Assembly: GCF_900102015.1 (NCBI RefSeq)
Contig: NZ_FNAT01000001.1
Span: 434,001-498,000 of the forward strand
DNA: 64,000 bases
From: Limimaricola pyoseonensis
GTDB taxonomy: Bacteria; Pseudomonadota; Alphaproteobacteria; Rhodobacterales; Rhodobacteraceae
Direction: 5' to 3'
The notes below the pieces were generated by a model. That model was not told the origin of the DNA and made no database searches. It saw only the letters and a program-made list of their open reading frames with translations. Of this stretch, positions 44,101 to 52,316 are shown one piece after another (position 1 is the stretch's first letter; the number at the start of each line of letters is the position of its first letter). Position numbers and translations under genes: made by a program.

Positions 44101-45234
44101 GTGACCGCCTCACATGATCTGGATCACTCGATCGAGACCCTTGTCGACCTGATCTATCAGTGCGCGATCGAACCGTCGCTCTGGCTCGAATTGCCCGGAA
44201 GGCTCAGCGCCGCGGCGGGCGGCGGCGGCTGGGCCCTGCAGCTTCTGCGCGATGGCCCCTCGCCGCTGGCGGTGGCACAGGGCGCGAATTTCGACCCCGA
44301 CCTGTGGTCGCGCTACCCCGAGCATTTCGCCGGCATCAACCCGTGGCTGCCGCGGCTGATGCAGGCGCCGGTGATGCATCTGCTGCGCGAAGCCGACGTG
44401 CTCGACCCCGAGGTCCTGCGGCGCGGCCGCTTCTACGCCGATTTCCTGCTGCCGCTGGGCGACATGCAATGCGCGGTCGGCTCGCTGATCGAGCGCAGCG
44501 AGCAGGGGGTCATGCTGCTGACCAGCAATTTCGCGCCGCGCCACGAAGAGGCGCTGGCTGGGACCACGTGCGAGCTGATCCAGCGGCTCGCGCCGCATCT
44601 GCGCCGCGCACTCGACCTGAGCCGGCTGGCGGAACGCAGCGCGCTGCGCCACGGCAGCGAGATCCACGCCGCGCTCAATTCCCGCACCGCCTGCTTCATG
44701 CTCGACCATAAGTCGCGGCTGCTGCAGGCCGACCCGCGCGGCGAGGCGCTTCTGTCGCTCGGCGAGGCGATCCGGCTCGGGCCGGATCGCCGGCTGCGGT
44801 TCCGTGCCGCGCCCGCCAATGCCGCGCTCGACGCGCAGCTCGCCTCGGGCGGCCGCAACGGCAACGGCTTCCGGGTGGCGATCGGGGACGGCAACGCGCT
44901 GCTGGCGCGGCTGGTGCCGCTGCCGCGACGCGAGACGCCCGGTGCGGTCACCCGGCTGCTCGGGGTCGGCGAGGCCGTCGCGGCGCTGATCGTGGTCGAT
45001 TCGCGCGCGCCGGTCGGCCCGGATGCCGAGACGCTGCGCCAGCTGTTCCAGCTGACCCCGGCCGAGACCTCGGTCGCGCAGGAGCTGGCCGAGGGGCTGA
45101 ACCTGCGCGAGATCGCGGCGCTGAGGGATTGCAGCGTCAACACCGTGCGCAACCAGCTGCGCAGCGTGCTGTGCAAGACCGGCACCACGCGCCAGGCCGA
45201 GCTGGTGGCCCTACTGGCCCGGCAGGGCGTCTGA
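44101..45234 (+). CDS. LuxR C-terminal-type regulator with large sensor domain
   Basis: A 377-residue regulator. The C-terminal LuxR/FixJ helix-turn-helix is clear (FQLTPAETSVAQELAEGLN, then REIAALRDCSVNTVRNQLRSVL). The N-terminal 300 residues are not an acyl-homoserine-lactone domain; they contain IETLVDLIYQCAIEPSLW, a segment shared by a group of PAS-like LuxR proteins I recognise only loosely, and a PAS-like stretch (RTACFMLDHKSRLLQADPRG). The ligand is unknown. It starts at GTG 44101 with a weak CAGG. The upstream palindrome and promoter suggest independent control. The PagL-like gene follows 65 bases later and may be a target. Confidence 0.82.
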   Translation: MTASHDLDHSIETLVDLIYQCAIEPSLWLELPGRLSAAAGGGGWALQLLRDGPSPLAVAQGANFDPDLWSRYPEHFAGINPWLPRLMQAPVMHLLREADVLDPEVLRRGRFYADFLLPLGDMQCAVGSLIERSEQGVMLLTSNFAPRHEEALAGTTCELIQRLAPHLRRALDLSRLAERSALRHGSEIHAALNSRTACFMLDHKSRLLQADPRGEALLSLGEAIRLGPDRRLRFRAAPANAALDAQLASGGRNGNGFRVAIGDGNALLARLVPLPRRETPGAVTRLLGVGEAVAALIVVDSRAPVGPDAETLRQLFQLTPAETSVAQELAEGLNLREIAALRDCSVNTVRNQLRSVLCKTGTTRQAELVALLARQGV

Positions 45235-45298
45235 CGCGGCGCTTGCCACCGCCGCCGCGCGGGCCAGTTCACCCAAGGCAGGAACACGGGAGCACAGC

Positions 45299-45808
45299 AT
45301 GGACGCCGCAATCGCCCTTCTCTTCGCCGCCACCGGCTTCGGCCAGATGGCGCTGGAGCATTGTCCCAATGCCGGCTGCTTCGCCCTACAGCCGGCGCAG
45401 GGGCGGCAGGCGGTGCAGGTCGGCAACCTGCTGTTCCAGGAAGAGGAGATCGGCGAGGAGATCTACCTGCAGCACCACTTCGCGCGGCGCTACGGCCCGT
45501 TCCAGCCGCTGACCGGCCTTTCCGTTAGCTCGCATGGCGATGTCTGGGCCGGGATCGGCGTCGCCTGGACCGGCGACCTGCCCGGCCCCGGCTATCTCGA
45601 GACCTCGCTGATGCCGGGGGTCTACCTGCAGGCCGACGGGCCCGATCTGGGCCACCCGGTCGAGTTCCGCTCCTCGATCGGCGTCGGCGTGGAGTTCGGG
45701 GGCGGCGCGCGGCTGTCGATGCATTACGACCACCGCTCGAACGCCGACATCTCTGGTACCAACCCCGGGCTCGAAAGCCTCGGGGTCCGGTTCTCCATGC
45801 CGCTCTGA
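45299..45808 (+). CDS. PagL-like lipid A deacylase (acyloxyacyl hydrolase)
   Basis: A 169-residue outer-membrane beta-barrel enzyme predicted to remove an acyl chain from lipid A. The C-terminal part carries the triad: His145 and Ser147 in HYDHRSNA and Glu159 in NPGLESLG. Their spacing equals that of His126, Ser128 and Glu140 in Pseudomonas PagL. Strands such as DVWAGIGVAWTGDL and FRSSIGVGVEFGGGARLSMHY fit an eight-stranded barrel. The N-terminal signal is short and hydrophobic, with two cysteines just after it. It follows the LuxR-type gene. Confidence 0.82.
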   Translation: MDAAIALLFAATGFGQMALEHCPNAGCFALQPAQGRQAVQVGNLLFQEEEIGEEIYLQHHFARRYGPFQPLTGLSVSSHGDVWAGIGVAWTGDLPGPGYLETSLMPGVYLQADGPDLGHPVEFRSSIGVGVEFGGGARLSMHYDHRSNADISGTNPGLESLGVRFSMPL

Positions 45809-45820
45809 GCGGCGTCCCGA

Positions 45821-46906
45821 TCAGCCCGGCAGCAGCACCAGCGCCCGCTCGTCCCAGGCGACGCGGGTCTTGGTGCCGACATCGAGCACCGGCCGGCCGA
45901 TCAGGTTCTTCATCGCGATGTTGAGCGGCCGGTCGACGCCGGGCACGCGCACGTCGTAATAGGTCATGTCGCCGTAATAGACGACCTCGTCGACCACGCC
46001 TTCGGCGACGCGGCGGTCGGTGGCCTCGCCCTCGAACAGGATCGCCAGCGTCTCGGGGCGCAGCCCGACCGTGGCGGCCCCGACGGGCACGCCGCCCGGC
46101 GCCTGCTCGGCGGCGATGGCGCCGCGCCCGAGGCCCGCGACATCGACCTCGATCGCGCCGCCGTCGCGGCGGACATCGGCGGGCAGGAAGTTCATCTTGC
46201 CGATGAACTCGGCCACGCGCTTGCTGGCCGGGCGGCGGTAGAGCGTCTCGGGGTCGGCCATCTGGCCGATCTCGCCCTCGAACATCACCGCGATCCGGTC
46301 GGACATGACCAGCGCCTCCTCCTGGTCGTGGGTGACGAGGATGAAGGTGATGCCGACCTGGCGCTGCAGGCGGATCAGTTCGACCTGCATCTGCTCGCGC
46401 ATCTTCTTGTCGAGCGCCGAGAGCGGCTCGTCCAGAAGCAGCACCTTCGGCTCGAGGATCAGCGCGCGGGCCAGCGCCACGCGCTGCCGCTGGCCGCCGG
46501 ACAGCGCATGCGCCCGGCGCTGGCCGTAGCCGCCCAGGCCCACCATCTCCAGCGCCTGCTCTACCGCGCGCGCCTTCTCGGCCTTCGAGCGCGGGTCGCG
46601 GCGCAGGCCGAAGCCCACGTTCTCGGCCACCGAAAGATGCGGGAAGACCGCGTAGGACTGGAACACCATGTTCGTGGGCCGGTGGTTGGCGGCGACGCCC
46701 TTCATGTCGCGCCCGTCGATGCGGATCGTGCCGGAGGAGACGGCCTCGAAGCCCGCGATGGTGCGCAGCAGCGTGGTCTTGCCGCAGCCCGACGGGCCCA
46801 GGAGCGAGAAGAACTCGCCCTGCCGGATGTCGAGGTCGATGCCGCGCAGCGCGTGGTAGTCGCCGTAATGTTTCTCGACGCCCTTGAGTTCGATGAGGGG
46901 GGTCAC
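45821..46906 (-). CDS. ABC importer ATP-binding protein (polyamine/PotA type)
   Basis: A 361-residue ATPase of the spermidine/putrescine group. The nucleotide-binding domain has Walker A GPSGCGKTT, signature ALSGGQRQRVALARAL, Walker B VLLLDEP and the switch His in LVTHDQEEALVMSD. The C-terminal TOBE-type domain (ATVGLRPETLAILFEG) is expected for PotA-like proteins. The start is a GTG at 46906 with GGAGG upstream, overlapping the permease stop (GTGA). It is the last gene of a three-gene operon. No periplasmic binding protein is present, so the substrate class is by family only. Confidence 0.92.
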   Translation of the reverse strand: MTPLIELKGVEKHYGDYHALRGIDLDIRQGEFFSLLGPSGCGKTTLLRTIAGFEAVSSGTIRIDGRDMKGVAANHRPTNMVFQSYAVFPHLSVAENVGFGLRRDPRSKAEKARAVEQALEMVGLGGYGQRRAHALSGGQRQRVALARALILEPKVLLLDEPLSALDKKMREQMQVELIRLQRQVGITFILVTHDQEEALVMSDRIAVMFEGEIGQMADPETLYRRPASKRVAEFIGKMNFLPADVRRDGGAIEVDVAGLGRGAIAAEQAPGGVPVGAATVGLRPETLAILFEGEATDRRVAEGVVDEVVYYGDMTYYDVRVPGVDRPLNIAMKNLIGRPVLDVGTKTRVAWDERALVLLPG

Positions 46907-47715
46907 AGGAAGCCTCCGGTATCCTTGACGCCGGCGCGGGCCATGCCGCGGCGGCGGAAATATTCGGCGATCACCAAGAGCACCACCGAGAGCGTCACGA
47001 GGATCGTGCCGAGCGCCATCACCACGGGTAGCTGCGCCGGAAAGCGCAGGAGGCCCCAGATGTAGACCGGCATGGTCGGGTTCGCCCCGGTGAGGAAGAA
47101 GGCGATGATGAACTCGTCGAGGCTGATGGTGAAGGCGATCAGCATCGAGGAGATGATCCCCGGCATCACCAGCGGCAGGGTCACGAGGCGAAAGGCGCTC
47201 CAGCGGCTTTCGCCGAGATCCATCGCCGCCTCCTCCATCGAGGGGTCGAGGTTCTGGAAGGCGCCGTTCAGGATGGCGATCGAGAAGGGCGTGCAGATCA
47301 GCGTGTGCGCCGCGATCACCGACCAGTTGTTGAGGTTGAGCCCCAGCACCTGTCGCAGCACGATCAGCAGCGACACCGCGACGATGATCTCGGGCAGGAC
47401 CAAGGGCAGCATGACGAAGCCGATGATGCCCTTCTTGCCGGGAAACTCGGCCATGGCGCCCGCGCGCGCCGCGCACATCCCCAGAAGCGTCGCGAAGATC
47501 GCGGTCATCACCGCGATGAAGAGCGAGTTCCTGAGCGACTGCAACAGCGCCGCGTTGGTCGCCAGCGCCTCGAACCACTGGGTGGTGAAGCCCTTGAGCG
47601 GGAAGGCGATGATCGTCGCGTCGTTGAAGGCGAAGAGCGGCAGCAGCACGATCGGCGCGTAGAGGAAGACGAGGTAGAGGACCGCGTAGGTCCCGAGCGA
47701 ACGGCCCTTCTTCAT
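46903..47715 (-). CDS. ABC importer permease (PotC type)
   Basis: A 270-residue inner-membrane permease with six predicted helices. The N-terminus (VLYLVFLYAPIVLLPLFAFND) and the cytoplasmic coupling EAA loop (EEAAMDLGESRWSAFRLVTL) are typical of PotC. The start overlaps the stop of the PotB-type gene by one base (TGATG) and its own stop overlaps the ATPase gene, so the operon is fully coupled. Confidence 0.93.
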   Translation of the reverse strand: MKKGRSLGTYAVLYLVFLYAPIVLLPLFAFNDATIIAFPLKGFTTQWFEALATNAALLQSLRNSLFIAVMTAIFATLLGMCAARAGAMAEFPGKKGIIGFVMLPLVLPEIIVAVSLLIVLRQVLGLNLNNWSVIAAHTLICTPFSIAILNGAFQNLDPSMEEAAMDLGESRWSAFRLVTLPLVMPGIISSMLIAFTISLDEFIIAFFLTGANPTMPVYIWGLLRFPAQLPVVMALGTILVTLSVVLLVIAEYFRRRGMARAGVKDTGGFL

Positions 47716-48587
47716 CACCGCCCCCTCAGCCAGCGGCGGTTCAGCCCGACGAAGACGAGGCTGATCGCGGTGACGCAGACCATGGCGACGAGCGCCAGCG
47801 CCGCGCCGAGCGGCGCGTTGTTGAGCTGCAGGAACTGGGTCTGGATCATGTTGGCGATCAGCTTGCCGCCGGCCCCGCCCATCAGCTCGGGCGTGACGTA
47901 GTCGCCGATCGTGGGGATGAAGACGATCAGCACGGCGGCCACCAGCCCCGGCATCGACAGCGGCAGCGTGACGCGGAAGAAGGTGGTGACGCGGCTCTCG
48001 CCGAGATCCTGGCTGGCCTCGAGCAGCGAGCGGTCGATCTTCTCGAGCGCGACGAAGATCGGCAGGATCGCGAAGGGCGCGAAGGCATGCGCCAGCGTGA
48101 TGATCACCGCGTTGACGTTGTAGAGGATGAAGCTCAGCGGCTCGTCGATGATGCCGGCGCCGACGAGGCCGGAATTGATCACGCCGTTGTAGCCGAGGAT
48201 CACCTTCCACAGGAAGACGCGGATCAGGTAGCTGGTCCAGAACGGGATGGTGATCAAGAACAGCCAGAGCGACTTCTTCGAGGGCTGGACGTGGAACGAC
48301 ACGTAATAGGCCACCGGGAAGGCGAGGATCACCGTGACCAGCGTGACGATGCCCGAGACCATCAGCGAGCGGCCGAGCAGCATGGTGTAGATCGGCTTGT
48401 CGAGGATCTCGCGGTAGTTGGCCAGCGTGAAGCTGGTGTCCACCGTCATGAAGTCCTGCGTCCAGAAGCTGAACAGCACGACCGCGAGGATCGGCAATGC
48501 CAGCAGCGCCAGCGCGTAGAGGAAGGGCGGCGCGACCAGCGTCGCGGCGCGGCCCCCTTCGGTGGTTGCGTATTCCCTCAGCCCCAT
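47715..48587 (-). CDS. ABC importer permease (PotB type)
   Basis: A 290-residue permease with six helices. It starts with a hydrophobic helix (FLYALALLALPILAVVLFSF), has the FWTSYLIRVFLWKVIL segment characteristic of PotB, and the EAA loop LEASQDLGESRVTTFFRVTL. The ATG at 48587 was chosen over an Arg/Gly-rich extension further upstream. It heads the operon. A binding-protein gene would normally precede it but is missing; the next gene upstream is ribosomal. Confidence 0.92.
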   Translation of the reverse strand: MGLREYATTEGGRAATLVAPPFLYALALLALPILAVVLFSFWTQDFMTVDTSFTLANYREILDKPIYTMLLGRSLMVSGIVTLVTVILAFPVAYYVSFHVQPSKKSLWLFLITIPFWTSYLIRVFLWKVILGYNGVINSGLVGAGIIDEPLSFILYNVNAVIITLAHAFAPFAILPIFVALEKIDRSLLEASQDLGESRVTTFFRVTLPLSMPGLVAAVLIVFIPTIGDYVTPELMGGAGGKLIANMIQTQFLQLNNAPLGAALALVAMVCVTAISLVFVGLNRRWLRGR

Positions 48588-48740
48588 GCCTGCCCCGCTG
48601 TTCCCCCGACCGGATGCTTCACCGCGCCGACGCAAAGATCAACCGCGAAGACGCGCCGCTGCTTTTTCCGCAAACCGTGTGACTCGCAAGGGGGAATCGG
48701 CGCAGGCCCGTGTCGTCGCGGGCGCCGTGGCGCGCATGCA

Positions 48741-48769
48741 GAAAGGGCGGCCCGAGGGGCCGCCCTTTC
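48741..48769 (-). terminator. Terminator of rplM-rpsI
   Basis: GAAAGGGCGGCCC (48741-48753) and GGGCCGCCCTTTC (48757-48769) form a perfect 13-bp stem around GAG, about 25 bases beyond the rpsI stop. On the minus strand the stem ends in CCCTTTCT, giving a short U-tract. Confidence 0.8.
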
Positions 48770-48792
48770 CGATCGCAGCGATGTGCGAAAAA

Positions 48793-49284
48793 TCAGCGCT
48801 TCGAGAACTGGAAGCTGCGGCGGGCCTTGCGGCGGCCGTACTTCTTGCGCTCGACGACGCGGCTGTCGCGGGTCAGGAAGCCCGCGGCCTTGAGCGCGCC
48901 GCGCAGGCTGGGATCGTAGAGCTGCAGAGCCTTCGAGATGCCGTGCTTGACCGCACCGGCCTGGCCCGAGAGGCCGCCGCCGGCGACGGTGGCGTAGACG
49001 TCGAACTGGCCCGAGACACCGGCGACCTGGAACGGCTGGCGCAGGATCATCTGCAGCACCGGGCGGGCGAAGTAGACGTCCATCTCCTTGCCGTTGACGG
49101 TGACCTTGCCGGAGCCCGGCTTGATCCAGACGCGGGCGACGGCGTCCTTGCGCTTGCCGGTCGCGTAGGAGCGGCCGTGCTCGTCGCGCACCGGCTCACG
49201 CGGGGTCAGGGTCTCGGTCGCGGTCTGGCCTTCGGTCGAGACGGCCGAGCCCAGCTCTTCGAGCGAATTGATCTGATCGGCCAT
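48793..49284 (-). CDS. rpsI: 30S ribosomal protein S9
   Basis: S9 contacts the P-site tRNA through its C-terminal tail. The 163 residues include an N-terminal acidic extension of about 38 residues common in alphaproteobacteria. The S9 core follows: [39 protein letters not shown] and the basic end [17 protein letters not shown]. The ATG overlaps the rplM stop by one base (TAATG). It is transcribed from the rplM promoter. Confidence 0.97.
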   Translation of the reverse strand: MADQINSLEELGSAVSTEGQTATETLTPREPVRDEHGRSYATGKRKDAVARVWIKPGSGKVTVNGKEMDVYFARPVLQMILRQPFQVAGVSGQFDVYATVAGGGLSGQAGAVKHGISKALQLYDPSLRGALKAAGFLTRDSRVVERKKYGRRKARRSFQFSKR

Positions 49285-49745
49285 TATGCGGTCCTCGTGT
49301 TCTTCTTGTTCATGGACTTGACGTCCAGAACCTCGGGCTTCTGCGCCTCCATGCCGTGCTCGGCACCGGCGAAGATGCGCAGATGGGTCATCTGGGTGCG
49401 CGACAGGCGGTTGCCCGGCAGCATCCGCTTGACGGCCTGCATCACGACGCGCTCGGGGTGCGCACCCTCGAGGATCTGCTGCTTGGTGCGCGACTTGATC
49501 CCGCCCGGGTGGCCGGTGTGCCAGTAGAAGTGCTCTTCGCGCTTCTTGCCGGTCAGCTGCACCTTGTCGGCGTTGATGACGATGACGTTGTCGCCCATGT
49601 CCATGTGCGGGGTGAAGGACGCCTTGTGCTTGCCGCGCAGGCGCATGGCGATGATCGAGGCGAGGCGGCCCAGCACGACGCCCTCGGCGTCGATCAGGAC
49701 CCACTTCTTCTCGATATCCGCCGGAGTAGCGGTGAAGGTTTTCAT
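49284..49745 (-). CDS. rplM: 50S ribosomal protein L13
   Basis: An early-assembly protein of the large subunit. The 153 residues include the family motifs [44 protein letters not shown] and [22 protein letters not shown] lies before the ATG. It is the first gene of rplM-rpsI, with a strong predicted promoter about 100 bases upstream. Confidence 0.97.
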   Translation of the reverse strand: MKTFTATPADIEKKWVLIDAEGVVLGRLASIIAMRLRGKHKASFTPHMDMGDNVIVINADKVQLTGKKREEHFYWHTGHPGGIKSRTKQQILEGAHPERVVMQAVKRMLPGNRLSRTQMTHLRIFAGAEHGMEAQKPEVLDVKSMNKKNTRTA

Positions 49746-49853
49746 GGTCTTGCCCTTGATCTGCAACGCGCACCGCCCCGGGGGCCGCCCGCGCAAATTC
49801 GATGGGCGGGTTCTAAACGAAGCCGCGGTCAGGTCAAGCGCATTGTGCCGCAA

Positions 49854-49881
49854 TTTATATATGTAAAACAGTGGCTTGCAA
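49854..49881 (-). promoter_or_regulatory. Predicted sigma70 promoter of rplM-rpsI
   Basis: On the minus strand TTGCAA (plus 49876-49881) and TATAAA (plus 49854-49859) are 16 bases apart in an otherwise GC-rich region. Transcription would start near 49847, leaving a leader of about 100 bases before rplM. Confidence 0.6.
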
Positions 49882-49885
49882 ATAA

Positions 49886-49899
49886 GGTATCCAGATACC
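49886..49899 (-). terminator. Weak hairpin after the MocR-type gene
   Basis: GGTATC (49886-49891) and GATACC (49894-49899) form a 6-bp stem; on the minus strand it is followed by TTATTT. It lies just past the stop of the MocR-type gene and just upstream of the rplM promoter. Confidence 0.4.
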
Positions 49900-49907
49900 C
49901 CAACAAA

Positions 49908-51305
49908 TCACACTTCCACCTCCTGCCGCGGGGCGGCCAGCAGCTCGGCCAGACGGTCGAGCCCTGCGGCGAAGGCCGCGTCGTCGCGCTCCCCGGTCAG
50001 GGCCAGTCGCACCGCCGAGGGCGCGCGCCCGTCGATCAGCGCGAACTCGTCGGCCGGCTTGATCCGCACGCCGCGCGCCTCGGCCGCGCCGCTGAGCGAG
50101 GAGGGCCGCCAGCCGCGCGGCATCTCGAGCCAGGCGAAGGGCACGCCGTCGCGCAGCCGCAGCGCGAAGCCGCCGAGCCGGTCGCGGGCCATCGCCACGC
50201 GGCGCGCCTGCACCGCCAGCACCGCGTCGCGCACCCGGTCTGCGACGCCGCTCGACAGCGCCGCCTCGGCCAGCGCCACGGTCGGGCGCGACAGGCCGAA
50301 GAACTGCTGCTGCGCGGCCAGTCGGGCGCGGCCGCCCTGCCCCGGTGCCGCGAGGATCGCGCCGAGCCGCAGGTCGGGGCTGAGCGTCTTCGACAGCGTT
50401 GTCACCACCCAGGACCGTTCGGGCGCGAGGCGGCGGTAGCTGGCATCCTCGCCGCCCTCGGCACGGAAGCAGTCGTCGTCGATGATCTGCAGATTGTACT
50501 CGCGGCAGACCGACACAATTTGCGCCCGCCGCTCCGGCGAGGTGCGGATGGTGGTCGGATTGTGCGCCTCCGGGCTGGTACAAAGCACCTGCGCCCCGGT
50601 CTCGCGGCAGGCCCGGGCCAGCGCGTCGGGCAGGAGCCCCTCGCCGTCGAAGGAGATGCCGTTGATCTCGGCCCGCACCAGCGCCGCGGCGTGGCGAAAT
50701 CCGGGATAGGCCAGCTCCTCGGTCAGCACCACCGGCCGCGGCCCGTGCAGCAGGCTTTGCAGCAGCACCACCATGCCGTGCTGCGCCCCGGCGGTGAGCA
50801 CCACGTCCTCGGGCGCGATGATGCCGTGGCCGGGTGCGGCGAACCAGCCGGCCAGAAGCTCGCGAAGGCGCAGGTCATGCTCCGGGCCGGGATAGGTCAC
50901 ATAGGCGCCCGGGCCGGGATCGGGGAGGGATTTCAACAGCGAATGCAGCATTGCGCCCTGCCCGACATCGGCCACGTGCGCGGTGCGCAGGTTCAGCATC
51001 GTGCCGTCGCGCCCAGGGCCGAGATGGTCGAGCAGCGCCGGCAGCGGCGCCGGGGTCTCGGGCACCGCCACGAAGGTGCCGCGCCCGACCATGGCCGAAA
51101 GCACGCCCTGGTCGACGAGGTCTTTGTAGGCGCGGGCGACGGTACCCGGCGTCACCCCGAGCCGCCAGGCCACCTCGCGCACCGGCGGCAGCCGCGTGCC
51201 CGGCTCGATCCGCCCGGTGCCCACCGCCTGCTGGATCGACCGCTTGATGGCCTGGTGCTTGACCGGGATGCCCTCGGCCAGTTCCGGCCACCAAGTTGTA
51301 TCCAT
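49908..51305 (-). CDS. MocR-type regulator (GntR helix-turn-helix fused to aminotransferase domain)
   Basis: A 465-residue fusion. The N-terminal winged helix-turn-helix (about 15-75) contains RLPPVREVAWRLGVTPGTVARAY. The remainder is a fold-type I aminotransferase domain, with TSPEAHNPTT, the DDDCF strand and the PLP-lysine motif TTLSKTLSPDLRLGA. MocR proteins bind PLP but usually regulate transcription of nearby genes. The start ATG at 51305 follows AGGAG. It is divergent from a DUF1127 gene, with TTGTAT/ATACAA repeats between. The regulated pathway is not evident. Confidence 0.9.
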   Translation of the reverse strand: MDTTWWPELAEGIPVKHQAIKRSIQQAVGTGRIEPGTRLPPVREVAWRLGVTPGTVARAYKDLVDQGVLSAMVGRGTFVAVPETPAPLPALLDHLGPGRDGTMLNLRTAHVADVGQGAMLHSLLKSLPDPGPGAYVTYPGPEHDLRLRELLAGWFAAPGHGIIAPEDVVLTAGAQHGMVVLLQSLLHGPRPVVLTEELAYPGFRHAAALVRAEINGISFDGEGLLPDALARACRETGAQVLCTSPEAHNPTTIRTSPERRAQIVSVCREYNLQIIDDDCFRAEGGEDASYRRLAPERSWVVTTLSKTLSPDLRLGAILAAPGQGGRARLAAQQQFFGLSRPTVALAEAALSSGVADRVRDAVLAVQARRVAMARDRLGGFALRLRDGVPFAWLEMPRGWRPSSLSGAAEARGVRIKPADEFALIDGRAPSAVRLALTGERDDAAFAAGLDRLAELLAAPRQEVEV

Positions 51306-51384
51306 CACAAAACTCCTATCGACGCCGTTCGCCGCAGATTGTATCTATTGCGTATCCCTGAACGACCACATTGTGTCAATACAA
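51296..51384. promoter_or_regulatory. MocR/DUF1127 divergent operator-promoter region
   Basis: TTGTATC(C/T)AT occurs twice as a direct repeat (51296-51305 and 51339-51348), and ATACAA (51379-51384) is its inverted partner. The spacer is AT-richer than both genes. Repeats of this kind are expected for autoregulating MocR proteins; the assignment is inference. Confidence 0.5.
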
Positions 51385-51394
51385 GAGTGCCGCC

Positions 51395-51622
51395 ATGACC
51401 ACCTTCGTCGCCCCCGCCCCGTCGCTGACCGATCGCGAATTCGCGCCGCATGGTCTCGTCTCCGCGGCGCTGGTGGCGCTGGCTCGCCGCGTCGCGCTGT
51501 GGGAACGCCGGGCCCGCACCCGCCGGACGCTGGCGCATATCGACCCGGCGCGCCTGCGCGATCTCGGCCTGAGCGAGGCCGATGTCCGCCGCGAGGCCGC
51601 ATTGCCGTTCTGGAAGGGTTGA
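51395..51622 (+). CDS. DUF1127 (YjiS-like) small protein
   Basis: A 75-residue protein with the C-terminal DUF1127 motif (RRTLAHIDPARLRDLGLSEADV, given in parts: RRTLAHIDPARLRDLG and LSEADVRREA). Small Arg-rich DUF1127 proteins act in RNA or phosphate/arginine-related regulation in other alphaproteobacteria. The ATG at 51395 is preceded by AAGAG. It is divergent from the MocR-type gene and ends at a strong terminator. Confidence 0.85.
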   Translation: MTTFVAPAPSLTDREFAPHGLVSAALVALARRVALWERRARTRRTLAHIDPARLRDLGLSEADVRREAALPFWKG

Positions 51623-51644
51623 TTCCCCGGCTCTTCCTGCCTGT

Positions 51645-51672
51645 GGGGCCGGCCTCGTCCGGCCCCTTTTTT
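51645..51672 (+). terminator. Terminator after the DUF1127 gene
   Basis: GGGGCCGG (51645-51652) pairs with CCGGCCCC (51659-51666), followed by six T (51667-51672). It is a textbook intrinsic terminator and touches the stop of the convergent thioesterase gene. Confidence 0.85.
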
Positions 51673-52100
51673 CATGCCGAGCGCCGCTCGGGCGGGATCG
51701 CGTAGGTCAGCGCGGCGCGCGCCATCGCGGCCTCCGAGCCGGCGCTGAAGATCAGCGCGTCTCCCACCGCCAGCGACCGGCCCAGCTTCAGAAGCCGCAC
51801 CTCGGCCAGCAGGTCCACCCCGGCGGCCGGCTTGCGCATGAAATCGATCGAGGCGTTGGTGGTCACGGTCAGGGCCCTCGGCCCGATCCGCGACAGGATC
51901 GCGAGGTAGACCGCCACGTCGGCGAGGCCGAACATGGCCGGGCCCGACACCGTGCCGCCGGGGCGAAGATGCATCGGATCGGCGCGCAGCCGCAGCGTCA
52001 GCCCGGCCTCGTCGGCCCGCTCCACCCGGAACTGGTGCGCCACCTCGGCGAAGTCCGTCTCCAGAAACGCGTTCAGCGTCCCGCGGTCCATGGCCAGCAT
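51672..52100 (-). CDS. PaaI-type hotdog-fold thioesterase
   Basis: A 142-residue acyl-CoA thioesterase-family protein. The hotdog helix and active-site region are visible in RPGGTVSGPAMFGLADVAVYLAIL, written here as RPGGTVSGPAMFG and LADVAVYLAIL, with TTNASIDFMRKPAAG as the central strand. The start ATG at 52100 follows GAGGGGGAAA; ATG 52091 is an alternative. The acyl substrate is unknown. It converges with the DUF1127 gene. Confidence 0.83.
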   Translation of the reverse strand: MLAMDRGTLNAFLETDFAEVAHQFRVERADEAGLTLRLRADPMHLRPGGTVSGPAMFGLADVAVYLAILSRIGPRALTVTTNASIDFMRKPAAGVDLLAEVRLLKLGRSLAVGDALIFSAGSEAAMARAALTYAIPPERRSA

Positions 52101-52316
52101 GGATTTCCCCCTCTCTCGTTTCCCCGCAGGTAAGCTTCCCGATCCGCCGCGCGGCCGCAAGCCGCGAAGTTGAACGCGGCTCATGCTGATCCTTCGTGCT
52201 TTTCATTTGCATCAGAGTCGGTTGCGGGGCAGGCAGTGTCGGAAATGGCAGAGCCGCGCGCGCCGATCCGCGCGTTGATCCGGTTCATACAGCATCGCCC
52301 GCCCGAGGAGGCCCGC

